Source: Chloroflexi bacterium HGW-Chloroflexi-4 (lineage in GTDB: Bacteria > Chloroflexota > Anaerolineae > Anaerolineales > Anaerolineaceae). Taken from it: a stretch of DNA of 64,000 nucleotides. Location of the stretch: positions 1 through 64,000 of the forward strand of contig PHBW01000001.1 of assembly GCA_002840715.1 (NCBI GenBank), written 5' to 3'. Position numbers and translations under genes: made by a program. The notes beneath the pieces are model-generated. The model did not search any database, was not told the origin of the DNA, and saw nothing but the letters and a program-made list of their open reading frames with translations. Numbering within the stretch: the first letter of the stretch is position 1; each line of letters opens with the position of its first letter. Below, piece after piece: positions 43,994 through 53,257 of the stretch.

Positions 43994-45469
43994 AGTTCCT
44001 CCGTGAACTAAAGTTAGCTGTTTTCAACGTTTCTATCCGTTTCTATTAACTTACATCGTTAAGCCGTTCGCCAGGTTTTCCTGACGCAAACCCTTGTTTA
44101 CAAATATCCAAGGGAGTGAGATGTTGTTATCGTCTGAATTGAGCATCTCGACACTCATCCAAGTTCAGGCGAAAATGTAATATTATAGAATCCCTTCATA
44201 TGGATGATTATGAAGGTCTTTGATGCAAATTTTCCTGCATCGCTCCGTGTCGTACTTGTGTTACAAAGGCTTCTAATTGGTTTGTGTTTCTTTTTGTGTA
44301 TTACATCGCGTTGAAGCAACGTAATTCTTTATTTTTATTATAGCCAGGTCTAGAATAAAACAAAGACTGAATTTAGCATTTTTTGTTTGCAGTTTTGATA
44401 TTGTTTGGGGGAAGAAAATCGAGCCGATTTATTTGGGTGAAAATATCTGCAAAACTACTACTGAATAGATAACCAACAAATAAAAGATGGAGAAAATAAG
44501 GTTCTAATGATTTTCAAACGACCAATTGGAAAAATATGGATCGCACAAGTATCCTTGTACGATCATATCTTCAAAAATTCCTACAAAACCGAATATTAAC
44601 CGCCAAGTAAACACCATAAATCTTAGCGCACAATTCTTCCTTTTTATTTTTTAGAAAGTCAGAGGTTTGAATCCTCTCTTTCCAAATGAAATTTAAAACC
44701 GAAAGTCCCTTACTTCTTTAATCTTCAATCCTCGAGTTGGATTTAATAACTTTAAATAAAACCCTATAGGTGGGCTATTCCACTCCCCTCTACTACTCTG
44801 AGTACCTTTTTGGTAAGAATCGTAATATTTAATCACTTGCGTCTCATTCCAGGTCTAATTTCTTGGCTGGCAAATCATTATCGTGATAGATTACAAAGTG
44901 GGAGAAAAGGTCATCTATGAAATTCCATGGATCGCGAACGACAATGCCCTCTAAAACCACGTCATTAATCAAAAGAACCTCCTTGTGCTAGATTATTCCC
45001 AATAGGGAGATTAAATAAAATACCTGACAAATCCATGTCGGTTATGTTCAGCCAACGATAGAATAAATTGTATTTTTATGAAAAATATATCAATATAAAG
45101 TGGCTTTTCCAAGAAGGACGGTATTATAACGATTTATTCCAAGCCCAATTGTTCTCTCTGAGCTTTTGTAATTAAGTTTCTTGCAGATTGCATTGAGGAG
45201 ATGATTAATCATTTTCTCAATTTCTGGATTGATCATTCATGGATGTTTGACTTCGAAAGGATAAAATGTATAATGATTCTTAAGAGTGGGTGACTGCTAC
45301 AAGTTAGAAAAAATCAAGTAAACACGCAGAATAACGCACTTTTTCTGATTTACTATGCATTCAAATTTCAGCATATTAATAGTCCGAATAATTAATAGTT
45401 AGGCGCCTACCTGTTTTTATCACCATCCAAAATGTTTATTTCTATGACAAATCGTAAGAAAGGTCTGTT
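43994..45469. other. non-coding region, about 1.5 kb
   Basis: No convincing gene on either strand. It contains the dif-like site at 44538-44565, a weak tRNA T-arm look-alike at 44661-44684, and a GTTAGGCGC site at 45398 ahead of the next gene. The rest looks like decayed DNA. Its position between recombinase and cargo suggests a recombination scar. Confidence 0.5.
44538..44565. other. dif-like recombination site 1
   Basis: 11-bp arm GGATCGCACAA, 6-bp centre GTATCC, 11-bp arm TTGTACGATCA. The arms are imperfect inverted repeats and the 11-6-11 layout is that of Xer sites. The inner arms TCGCACAA and TTGTACGA are identical to those of site 2 (52996-53023) read on the other strand. Lies about 550 bp from the recombinase start codon. 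Confidence 0.5.
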
Positions 45470-46696
45470 ATGCAAAAAAAACTCAAAGGTCTTTATTATC
45501 CATATAGCCGATGTCTGGATGAAATTACTCTTAAGAAATCTTTGCTCGTTTTCGACGAGTTGTATTTTATTGATCCTGTTGAGCGTCTGATACGTGAATA
45601 CATTGGGGAAAGGGAACGTTTTCCAAGAATACGGCATTTATCAGAAGTTTATGAAGAATTAGAAAATGCCGAAATTGCCAAGCGTGTCAATCCTTTTCCA
45701 CAAATACGTGGATGCGACACTCTTTTATGGGAAGCCGCCGCTACTGATGAAAAAAATAATGACTTTAGAGAATTACTTAAGGCTGAAGAGATTCAGGATT
45801 CATGGGCAATTTTAGAGAATAAGTATACAGGAGCGAATGTTGTATATCTTTCGAGAGATATTAACACGGCTCTCGGTTATGCAATGGGTGGTATGTCAGA
45901 AATCGAAGCTAAAGCAAAAGGCTTTTTCGGTACTATTCAGGATTTTTCATCTCAATACATCATGGTAACGGCTCATAAATATGTTCCCCCCGCGCTTGGT
46001 CTATCTCTTGGAATTAATCACACCCTTTTAGTGTCTGAAAATAGCGATTTCATTCCATTCACCGACTCTCCCATTGCACATAAAGCATTATTGTTCAAGT
46101 ATCAACGGGCATTAGCGAATAAAACAGGACAAAACAGTCTTCACATCACACCATCTGTATCTGATGAACAGAAATTTATCTCTCTTTCATTTCACGTTTT
46201 CGAAAATTTTTTGGACGAAGAAGAACTATCAAAACGTTCGATCCAGGAAATTTTGTCATTCCGTCGGGCATGTTCAAGCGAGTTTGAAAAATTTAGAGTT
46301 GCCTTGCGTGGTTTGGCGTTTGAGATAGAAGGTCAAATATGGGATGAGGACTTTAGAATCGGAGTACTAAAGACAATAAACAACAATATTGCAAAAGAAA
46401 TATCAAGCCTTGAAGATGAAGTAGCAAAAACATATGAGAATATGTTTGGCAACTTGATTAAGAAAGCTTCAGCTTTAGTTACTCCTACACTTTTGGGAAC
46501 TGTACTTGCAGGATTATCACCTGGTCAGATTTTAGGATATAGCACGATGGCAATAACAGGTGCAATAGGAATGACCATACCAGAGTTCATTGATGCCTGG
46601 TTAGGTAAAAAGAATCTTAGGAGGAATAGTTTTTCGCTTCTACTAGAAGCAAGACGAAGATTGGGAAAAAAGGATATGAATTTACTAAAGCAATGA
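45470..46696 (+). CDS. hypothetical protein with C-terminal hydrophobic region, CHAT operon
   Basis: 408 aa. The start (GLYYPYSRCLDEITLKKSLLVFDELYFIDP) recalls the opening of DUF6236-type proteins, but the rest is unrecognised. Residues ~325-375 are strongly hydrophobic (ALVTPTLLGTVLAGLSPGQ, then YSTMAITGAIGMTIPEF), suggesting membrane insertion or a pore. AAAGG precedes the ATG. It comes first, ahead of EACC1 and the CHAT protease. A protein that can insert into membranes would be a sensible target to be released by the protease; this is inference. Confidence 0.6.
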   Translation: MQKKLKGLYYPYSRCLDEITLKKSLLVFDELYFIDPVERLIREYIGERERFPRIRHLSEVYEELENAEIAKRVNPFPQIRGCDTLLWEAAATDEKNNDFRELLKAEEIQDSWAILENKYTGANVVYLSRDINTALGYAMGGMSEIEAKAKGFFGTIQDFSSQYIMVTAHKYVPPALGLSLGINHTLLVSENSDFIPFTDSPIAHKALLFKYQRALANKTGQNSLHITPSVSDEQKFISLSFHVFENFLDEEELSKRSIQEILSFRRACSSEFEKFRVALRGLAFEIEGQIWDEDFRIGVLKTINNNIAKEISSLEDEVAKTYENMFGNLIKKASALVTPTLLGTVLAGLSPGQILGYSTMAITGAIGMTIPEFIDAWLGKKNLRRNSFSLLLEARRRLGKKDMNLLKQ

Positions 46697-46902
46697 TAGG
46701 ATGGGTAAAAGAGTGCAAAAAACGCGTGCGGTCGACAAGTTGTATTCGCTGCGTTTTCAAGGTTTTTTATTTCTAAATAATTACCTACTAAGAACCAGAA
46801 TCCCCACCTGCCCGCCAGCAGGAAAAGTAAAACATTGGATGGCCAAATTAATAGAGAAATGTATCCTTATTTTTAGGATAAAACCCTGAAGGGTGGTAAA
46901 TT

Positions 46903-47277
46903 ATGAAACAAAGTGATACAGAATTCCAAATCGAGATTACGTGTTATGGTATGACGGCATATCAACTCAAGGAATTATTAGAAAAACAGTTTTCAGATGA
47001 GATTAAAAAACTAGATTTCTCAATAAAAATGAAGCCTTCACGATTCAGAACAATCGATCCTGCCACTTTGGTCGCAATTATCGGCGGTTCAACTGGAATT
47101 ATTGCAGCTTTAATTACAGGCCTCATAAATTTTGCGGAAAAGCGAAAATCTCAAATGATAGTTCTTCAAGGAAAAGACGGATCAAGGATAGAGATTCCTG
47201 CTCTAACTCCCCCAGAGGAAATTGACAATCTAATCGAAAAACTCAAAAAAATGAATGCTCCTCAAATCTTTTTTTAG
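46903..47277 (+). CDS. EACC1-type effector-associated component
   Basis: 124 aa. An N-terminal beta-alpha part (QIEITCYGMTAYQLKELLEKQ), one membrane helix (TLVAIIGGSTGIIAALITGL, about 55-74), a positive stretch, and a C-terminal ubiquitin-like strand pattern ending in IEIPALTPPEEIDNLIEKLKK. This is the layout of the 'effector-associated constant component 1' family, found beside caspase, CHAT and other effectors in NTP-dependent conflict systems. The preceding 205-bp gap holds no supported gene. It overlaps or abuts the CHAT gene. Confidence 0.72.
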   Translation: MKQSDTEFQIEITCYGMTAYQLKELLEKQFSDEIKKLDFSIKMKPSRFRTIDPATLVAIIGGSTGIIAALITGLINFAEKRKSQMIVLQGKDGSRIEIPALTPPEEIDNLIEKLKKMNAPQIFF

Positions 47278-47293
47278 GATCCAAACCAAAAAG

Positions 47294-50200
47294 ATGGAAA
47301 AAAAAGATATTCTATTCATTGAAAGATTTGGTATGGGGATTGTCCTAGATGAGACTTACACTCCAAGCGAATCAAATAAAATCAATCTCATTTGTGAAAG
47401 TGAAAGTTATGAGGATGGCTTGATACTAATTGAGGAGAATAAAGATGCCTTTTCAATAGTCAGTATCAAAGCATTCACTACATGTGCTGTTGAACTTTGG
47501 CAAAAGGAAATATCAGTAGAGTATGCCTACTTAACATCAAAATGGGCGTTTAAAATCGCAGAATTATTATGCAATCAGGAGGCCTTGATTTCAATAATAC
47601 TAATACAAATTGGAATACTAGTAGAAGTCAATGAATTCGATGAGGCAAAGTCTTTGGCAACCAAAGGCCAAAATTTGTGTCAAAATAATGACAAATTTAC
47701 ACATTACCTTATAAATTTGGAAGAGGCGTTGGAAATAATCGCATCCAAAGAAAAGGAATTATATTTAGAAGTAGATGGGGAGTGTGCAATTTGCAATAGA
47801 ACTTTTAGGGTTTATGATGGTGGGTTGCATGTCGTATTTAGCTTAAAGCCACACACATTAGCAAAAGTAGCGCACTGCTTTTCCTGCAATTTGATTATTT
47901 GTTTTAGTTGCGCTGAATGGGAACAGGCACAAAATTATGGCAATAATAAAATAACTAATTCTGAATTACAAAAAGCTTTAAATACACCTCATTGCCCATT
48001 TTGCAAAAACCCCATTGGATCACCGCAAATCACGAAGCCGAAATTTGAATTACCTTTGACCGATTTAATTTATTTTGAGAAGGAAGCGATTCTGAATTCA
48101 ATTAATGGTCACTTTGAGAAACTCTTTTGTGATCATATAAGAGAATTATTATTTGCCAATGATTTATCAACTTATATCAAGTATACAAAAGAAAATATAT
48201 TATCGATAGATCAAGAGTTCTTCAAGGCACTAGAAACCTTTATAGGTGAGGCGGAAGATAAAAGTACAAACAGATATATAAACCTACTCTATGATTCGAC
48301 AAAATTAATAGTGCAAAAGCAGCAAACTAGCAAAGATCTCTACGTTACACCTGTATTTGCTAAGATAAGAAAACCTCCTGAAAGAGTAACAGGAAATTAT
48401 GTTGAACAACTACTACAGTTAGCAAATTCCTATAAACAGAAATCAGATTTATCTAGGGCTATGCAAGAAGCGAAAAAAGCTGAGAAATTTGCAATTCAAA
48501 TTGTGGATTCTGTAAGATTAGTTAGAGCTCAAATGGTACAAGGTCTGATTTATCTAGAGGTACAAAGAATTCCAGAAGCAATGAATTTATTTAGGGATGC
48601 TCTAATCCTCGCCGAGAAACAAGATTTAAAGCTTCTTTCTGCTAAATTACATGGAAATCTTGCTGGATGTTATGCACAAGGAGAATACAAGGACGCTCAA
48701 AAAAACATAATGCACTCCCAACTTGCTTTGAACTTATACAAAGAAATTGGCGATGAACTGGGTATTGGCAGAACTTTAAACAATATAGGAATAACATATA
48801 TTCAACAAGAGGATTTTGAGCAAGCGCTTCTATATCTAGAAGATGCATATCTAAGTAAGAAAAAAAGCGGTGTAATAAGTGACATTGCAAACACTATCAA
48901 CGCTTTATCTTTTACACATGAGTCGCTCGGCAATCTCGATCGTGCGTATGATCTTGCAAGACAAGCTCTGAAGATTTGCGAGAGAGAAAGTAGTCCCATT
49001 GATACATTTCCGATTAGAATACAATTAGCTAACATAGCAACCAAATTGGGGGATGAAAATTTAGCAATTAAGACGTTGGTGGACTTTACTGAGTTATTTC
49101 ATAAAACCGTTTCAAAAATAAGCGACTCAAGTTTAAGAAACGACTTATATAATCGTTTCGCTTATGGATACCATCAACTAGCTATGCATTTTTTAAAACA
49201 AGACAAGGTTTTCGACGCACTTCAGACAATTGAAGCAATTGAAGCATTTAGTCTTCTAGAGTACTTAAGCTATCCTGTTTTTATGAAAATGTCTTCTGAA
49301 TATCCGATTGGAGATTTTGACTTTGTTGCCGAATTTTCATTGCCTGGGATAGATGAGAATGTTATTTTTAACAGACTAAAAAAATCAAAATCATTGCTAA
49401 TTAAATACTCATTTATTAATAATGATCTGTACGCTTTTATAGCCATACCCAAGGCAACTAATCTTGTTTGGAAAGCTCACAAAATTGAGAATTTTGGCTA
49501 TTCAGAATTTCTTAATTGGTTCTTGACTCCTCCGATTGATCAATCTTCAATGCCAAAATGCTGGTTTGCACCATTACATAATTTCCGAGGATCACTCAAA
49601 GGTGATGTATATCAGTTTGAAGTTCCAAAAGATGTATTTGTTAATATTATGATAGATGAACTTATACAGATATGGGATGAAAAACTAATTGAACTAGGAA
49701 ATTTAATATACGAACCAATCTCTGATATCATCGAGACCTCCAATTTAGAAAAAATTCTATTTGTTCCAGTAGGTTTAATCTCTCAAATACCTCTTCATGC
49801 ATTATGGAATTCATTAAAGAACCAAAAAAGCATGATAATAGACAATTACGAAGTTGTTTATTGCCCTAGTCTAAAAATTTATCAAGCTTCCGGAAACTAT
49901 GATAGGAATTCACATAAGAGTATTTTAATCCTATCTGATGCAGAGGACAATCTACCGATGTCACACTATGAGTCCAAAATGATCGCTAATGTTTTCAGGG
50001 AAAGCAAGGAACTCAATGGTAAATTAGCGTCATATTCAAATCTTGCTGATGAAATAAATAATTATGACATAATTCATATTGCTACTCATGCAATATATGA
50101 TCCCTTTACAGCTAATAAAAGTGGTCTCTGTTTGGCGCTCGAAAATGAAGTTGAAACAAATCAACAGATGCTATATGTAGATGGTTCAGGAAATATTACC

Positions 50201-50677
50201 AATGAGCGAAAAAATGCTATTTACCGTTTCGTACCAATAATTGATTTATTCAAAGAGTTACACTTGAAGCCTGGAACTGTGGTTTTCTTAAGTGCTTGTG
50301 ATAGTGGCAATACTATTATGAATTCTAGAGGATACAGATACGAAAGCATCGCATCTGCATTTTTAGCAAATGGTGCAAATTGTGTGATTTGTTCTCAATG
50401 GCCTGTAGATAGTCTTGCGAGTTGTGTTTTTTCAATTTTGTTTTATAGATTTTTAGCTAATTTTGATATCCCAACTTCATTGAATCGTGCTCAAAGGAAA
50501 ATGAGAGAAATCACATGTCGCGAAATATCTGATTTATTGAACAGGACTTCTTCCGATTTCAACCAGATTGATCAAGAGTTCATCAGATCATATTTTTATA
50601 AAGATTACGCTGATTCTGATAAGCCATTTAGTAGTGTATTTTATTGGGGTTGTTTCAGCGTTTGGGGTGCCCCTTGA
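47294..50677 (+). CDS. CHAT-domain protease with zinc finger and TPR repeats
   Basis: 1127 aa from the ATG at 47294; a start at 47255 overlapping EACC1 is possible. Residues ~160-240 contain four CxxC pairs (CAIC, CFSC, CFSC, CPFC), a RING/treble-clef-like zinc finger. TPR-type helical repeats follow (~370-620: LGNLAGCYAQGEY, LNNIGITYIQQEDFEQAL). The C-terminal CHAT domain has catalytic His in IHIATHAIYD (about 931) and Cys in FLSACDSG (about 1000). TPR-CHAT proteases are activated by a sensor and cleave a toxin precursor, as in gRAMP-Csx29. The zinc finger may be the sensor. Confidence 0.88.
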   Translation: MEKKDILFIERFGMGIVLDETYTPSESNKINLICESESYEDGLILIEENKDAFSIVSIKAFTTCAVELWQKEISVEYAYLTSKWAFKIAELLCNQEALISIILIQIGILVEVNEFDEAKSLATKGQNLCQNNDKFTHYLINLEEALEIIASKEKELYLEVDGECAICNRTFRVYDGGLHVVFSLKPHTLAKVAHCFSCNLIICFSCAEWEQAQNYGNNKITNSELQKALNTPHCPFCKNPIGSPQITKPKFELPLTDLIYFEKEAILNSINGHFEKLFCDHIRELLFANDLSTYIKYTKENILSIDQEFFKALETFIGEAEDKSTNRYINLLYDSTKLIVQKQQTSKDLYVTPVFAKIRKPPERVTGNYVEQLLQLANSYKQKSDLSRAMQEAKKAEKFAIQIVDSVRLVRAQMVQGLIYLEVQRIPEAMNLFRDALILAEKQDLKLLSAKLHGNLAGCYAQGEYKDAQKNIMHSQLALNLYKEIGDELGIGRTLNNIGITYIQQEDFEQALLYLEDAYLSKKKSGVISDIANTINALSFTHESLGNLDRAYDLARQALKICERESSPIDTFPIRIQLANIATKLGDENLAIKTLVDFTELFHKTVSKISDSSLRNDLYNRFAYGYHQLAMHFLKQDKVFDALQTIEAIEAFSLLEYLSYPVFMKMSSEYPIGDFDFVAEFSLPGIDENVIFNRLKKSKSLLIKYSFINNDLYAFIAIPKATNLVWKAHKIENFGYSEFLNWFLTPPIDQSSMPKCWFAPLHNFRGSLKGDVYQFEVPKDVFVNIMIDELIQIWDEKLIELGNLIYEPISDIIETSNLEKILFVPVGLISQIPLHALWNSLKNQKSMIIDNYEVVYCPSLKIYQASGNYDRNSHKSILILSDAEDNLPMSHYESKMIANVFRESKELNGKLASYSNLADEINNYDIIHIATHAIYDPFTANKSGLCLALENEVETNQQMLYVDGSGNITNERKNAIYRFVPIIDLFKELHLKPGTVVFLSACDSGNTIMNSRGYRYESIASAFLANGANCVICSQWPVDSLASCVFSILFYRFLANFDIPTSLNRAQRKMREITCREISDLLNRTSSDFNQIDQEFIRSYFYKDYADSDKPFSSVFYWGCFSVWGAP

Positions 50678-50717
50678 AACTCCACCCAACACAGTGTACA
50701 GCCAATATTTGGGGATC

Positions 50718-51120
50718 TTAGCTTTTTTTTAGAGTTATCAAAACCTCGGAAGGATTCTGCTTTCGAGCCTGTTCTGCGTCCTGACTACTTACAGGCGACG
50801 CTAATCTTTGCAAAATAAAATGAGTCAAAGCACGTAGTTTCGCAACCCCAATTTCTGTAACTATCACCTGAGGCACTACTGATGGAAAAAAAATAGTCAA
50901 ATCAGCAGACACATCTAAACTCATTATGTTATCACCCCCACTAAGCTGTATCCCATTCACAAACACATGCACTCCTTTCGCAGATAAATCAACTGTATTC
51001 AAATTTACATAGGATTGTGGGCTCGCCCAGGTTTTCGAAGTTGGAACCAATTTTCCGGTTTCCTGAAAGACTTGCTGATCTAACTCCACAGAAGCTGCCG
51101 CCACTGCATCCGCGGCTTTC
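50718..51120 (-). pseudogene. TadG-like pilus protein fragment 1
   Basis: 128-aa open frame matching the middle and end of TadE/TadG-type pseudopilins (ELDQQVFQETGKLVPTSKTW, SYVNLNTVDLSAKGVHVFV). The N-terminal membrane helix is missing, the frame being broken near 51120. At the DNA level it is closely similar to fragment 2 at 52479-52898. Both are remnants of one gene, probably copied together with an inserted cassette. No tad secretion genes are nearby. Confidence 0.6.
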
Positions 51121-51331
51121 TGAGTTTTGGAGTAGGTTGTTCATTCATTATTGTTGTGTTTCTAAAAGTAGTGATATAAAATAATTTAAGATTTAGGTAC
51201 AGTTGATTATTCACATTAATCAATTATTGTTGAAGTAAAACACATTTCTTTCAGGTGGCTATACGGCATAATTGCAGTATATTGCTAGTCCATTTAATTT
51301 ATAGTTGGGCGTATTGTACAGGAGTTATCAA

Positions 51332-52306
51332 TTGCAGATAAGTGGGCCAATGCCCGATCAAAATTTTCCAGAGTACTTCAGCCTCGCACGTCTTAATATC
51401 AATCGCTGCCTCGCGCCGGGCGAGTGTCCAGATATGGCGATTGCGGCTCACTCAGTGCAGAAGTCTCGGTTCATCAAGCAACTGGCTGAAGATGGCCATG
51501 TACTAACCGTCAAACTCGATGCGACAGCTCGAAACGGTCTCTCGATTGATTTACACTCAGTGGGTATCAATCAAGCGACCACCTTCACCGGTCTGTGCGC
51601 TAATCACGACAATGCCATCTTCTCTCCCATTGAGAAGCAGGAGATCGATTTCAACAATTCGGAACAACTCTTTTTGTTAGCCTATCGCTGTGCCGTTAGC
51701 GAGTTACATGAGCAAATGGTGTCTGCTATTCGCGTTCAGGGCGGATATACTAATCGTGTGCGCAAGGGGATCGATTCTGGAACTGTACCTAGCCAGGCTT
51801 GTTTGCAAGCCACCCAACGCCTCGTTCTGGCTTACGAGGCGTATCAATACAAATGCACACTAGATGCAGCACTGAACGAACGCCGTTTCAAGTTCCTTCG
51901 TCATGAAGTCATCCGCGTACCTACCCAAATGGCAACAGTAGCAGGAAATTCGGTGTACTCAGTTGACGATGTAAACGTTGGAGACTCTTGGCTACGCGTA
52001 CATCTAAACGTGTTGCCTATCTCGCAGTCTGAAACAGTGGTTGTGTTTTCCTACGTGAAAGATGCAAGTAAGAAGGCACTGCATCATCTCGCGCCGGTAC
52101 TGAGTAGTCAAGACGGCTCGGATCGTTTGAAACTATCCCAGTTTATAATCGACGGATGCGGGAACACGGTCTTCCGACCATCTTTTGTTCATTCTTGGAG
52201 CCACACCAAACACGATGCAGTACTAAAATACTTTCTCGATTCCGCTTGGAAGCCTCAGCTTGATCGAATCGCAGAAGATTTGGGTGTCTTCGCACTGGAA
52301 ACCTAA
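51332..52306 (+). CDS. GC-rich inserted gene, conserved hypothetical with CxxHD motif
   Basis: 324 aa from a TTG start at 51332 with AGGAG 7 nt upstream. The only clear motif is GLCANHDNAIFSPIE near residue 90, a treble-clef-like CxxHD block I recall from uncharacterised proteins of cassettes and defence islands; a possible nuclease but unproven. Base composition is about half G+C against about one third around it, so it was acquired separately. It lies between two TadG fragments, with GTTGGGC 22 bp before the start and GCCCAAC 28 bp after the stop. Confidence 0.6.
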   Translation: MQISGPMPDQNFPEYFSLARLNINRCLAPGECPDMAIAAHSVQKSRFIKQLAEDGHVLTVKLDATARNGLSIDLHSVGINQATTFTGLCANHDNAIFSPIEKQEIDFNNSEQLFLLAYRCAVSELHEQMVSAIRVQGGYTNRVRKGIDSGTVPSQACLQATQRLVLAYEAYQYKCTLDAALNERRFKFLRHEVIRVPTQMATVAGNSVYSVDDVNVGDSWLRVHLNVLPISQSETVVVFSYVKDASKKALHHLAPVLSSQDGSDRLKLSQFIIDGCGNTVFRPSFVHSWSHTKHDAVLKYFLDSAWKPQLDRIAEDLGVFALET

Positions 52307-52334
52307 GAAGCAAATCGGTCATTAAGTTCAAAAC

Positions 52335-52458
52335 GCCCAACACCGTTTGCACCGGACAAGTGCAGGCGCTGCCCACACTTTCGGGTATTCTGGCTCCAAC
52401 GGCGAATTCGGTGTCTGGTGGTTTTGTCCACCAATTCCCGCCCTTTCGCAAGTTACGC
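52335..52458. other. GC-rich tail of the inserted gene, weakly attC-like
   Basis: Starts with GCCCAAC and ends with GTTACGC about 124 bp later, with TTTGC/GCAA next to them as possible inner arms. This is the size and order of an integron attC site, but pairing is poor and the right-hand core is not canonical. No integron integrase is present. Confidence 0.25.
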
Positions 52459-52478
52459 AATCCAGTAGCAAATATTAA

Positions 52479-52898
52479 TGAGTCAAAGCCCTCAGTTTCG
52501 CCACTCCGGTTTGAGTTACAAGCACTTTAGGTACCACCGAAGGGAACAGAATAGTCAAATCAGCAGACACATCACACTCACTAAGTTATCACCCCGCTGA
52601 GCTGTATCCCTGTCACAAATGCATACACCCCTTTCGCGGATAAGCCAACTGTATTCAAATTTACATAGGATTGTGCACTCGTCCAGATTTTCGAAGTGGG
52701 TACCAATCTTCTGGTTTCTTGAAAAATCTGCTTATCAAACTCAGCAGAAGCCGCAACCGCTACTGCATCCGCGGCTTTCTGGACCTCCGCATAACAGAGA
52801 ATTTGCATCCAGGTTAAAATTAAAGTCATAACCAGGATGATAAAGGTATCAACTAAAAAGATAGGTTTGACATAAAACAGAATGACTTGAGTAAGCAA
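52479..52898 (-). pseudogene. TadG-like pilus protein fragment 2
   Basis: Keeps the N-terminal membrane helix (FIILVMTLILTWMQILCYAEV) and the QKAADAVAVAAS segment typical of TadE/TadG proteins, then loses frame near 52580 through a small deletion. The remaining DNA to 52479 still matches fragment 1 out of frame. Together the two copies cover one gene, but neither is intact. Confidence 0.6.
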
Positions 52899-53257
52899 AA
52901 ATTATAACTAAATTCATTACCTGGGGTCGTTAGTTCAAGTCGTTTAATAATTTTCGTTATTATAATAAATTCTCCTGAAAAAGGAATTTGTAAACTAATC
53001 GTACAACTATCATTGTGCGAAGATATTATTTATTGACCATTAAGATGTTGATGTGGTTTATTGTTCTGTCGTTAAAATCTAACAGCTTTAAGTAAAACCT
53101 GAGTTATTTACATTGCTATTTATGGTTTCTATAACTGTTGTTAATAACACCATGAAAAACAATAAATTGAAAAGTAGAAGATTTCTTTTATCAAAAAACC
53201 AATTTTCAAAATTATATAATGATCTTATTTTTTTTAAAGCCTTTTACTCTCAAGATT
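52899..53257. other. AT-rich intergenic region with dif-like site
   Basis: About 360 bp without a gene. It contains the second dif-like site (52996-53023). Otherwise only AT-rich DNA is seen; a T-rich stretch at 53229-53236 could help end transcription. Confidence 0.4.
52996..53023. other. dif-like recombination site 2
   Basis: Read on the minus strand: arm TCTTCGCACAA, centre TGATAG, arm TTGTACGATTA. It shares TCGCACAA-N6-TTGTACGA with site 1 and is in inverse orientation to it. The TTGTACGAT side matches at 10 of 11 positions. Confidence 0.5.

Larger units (their letters stand above)
44538..53023. mobile_element. possible dif-bounded module carrying the CHAT system
   Basis: An 8.5-kb segment between the two dif-like sites in inverse orientation. 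It carries the 408-aa gene, EACC1, the CHAT protein and the TadG/inserted-gene stretch. The layout recalls dif modules of Acinetobacter plasmids, whose cargo lies between inversely oriented Xer sites. Centres differ (GTATCC versus TGATAG), so direct exchange between the present pair is unlikely. Inference only. Confidence 0.35.

Noticed and set aside
44661-44684. tRNA-like T-arm AGAGG-TTTGAAT-CCTCT
   Set aside because: The T-loop lacks the invariant C and no anticodon or acceptor partner is visible; probably chance, at best an old att scar.
46701-46889. 62-aa + strand frame before EACC1
   Set aside because: Basic, low-complexity translation without a ribosome site; the DNA holds a small CCTGC/GCAGG hairpin and looks intergenic.
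52335-52458. Integron attC site behind the inserted gene
   Set aside because: Kept only as a weak feature: the right core GTTACGC is not canonical, pairing is poor and no integron integrase is present.
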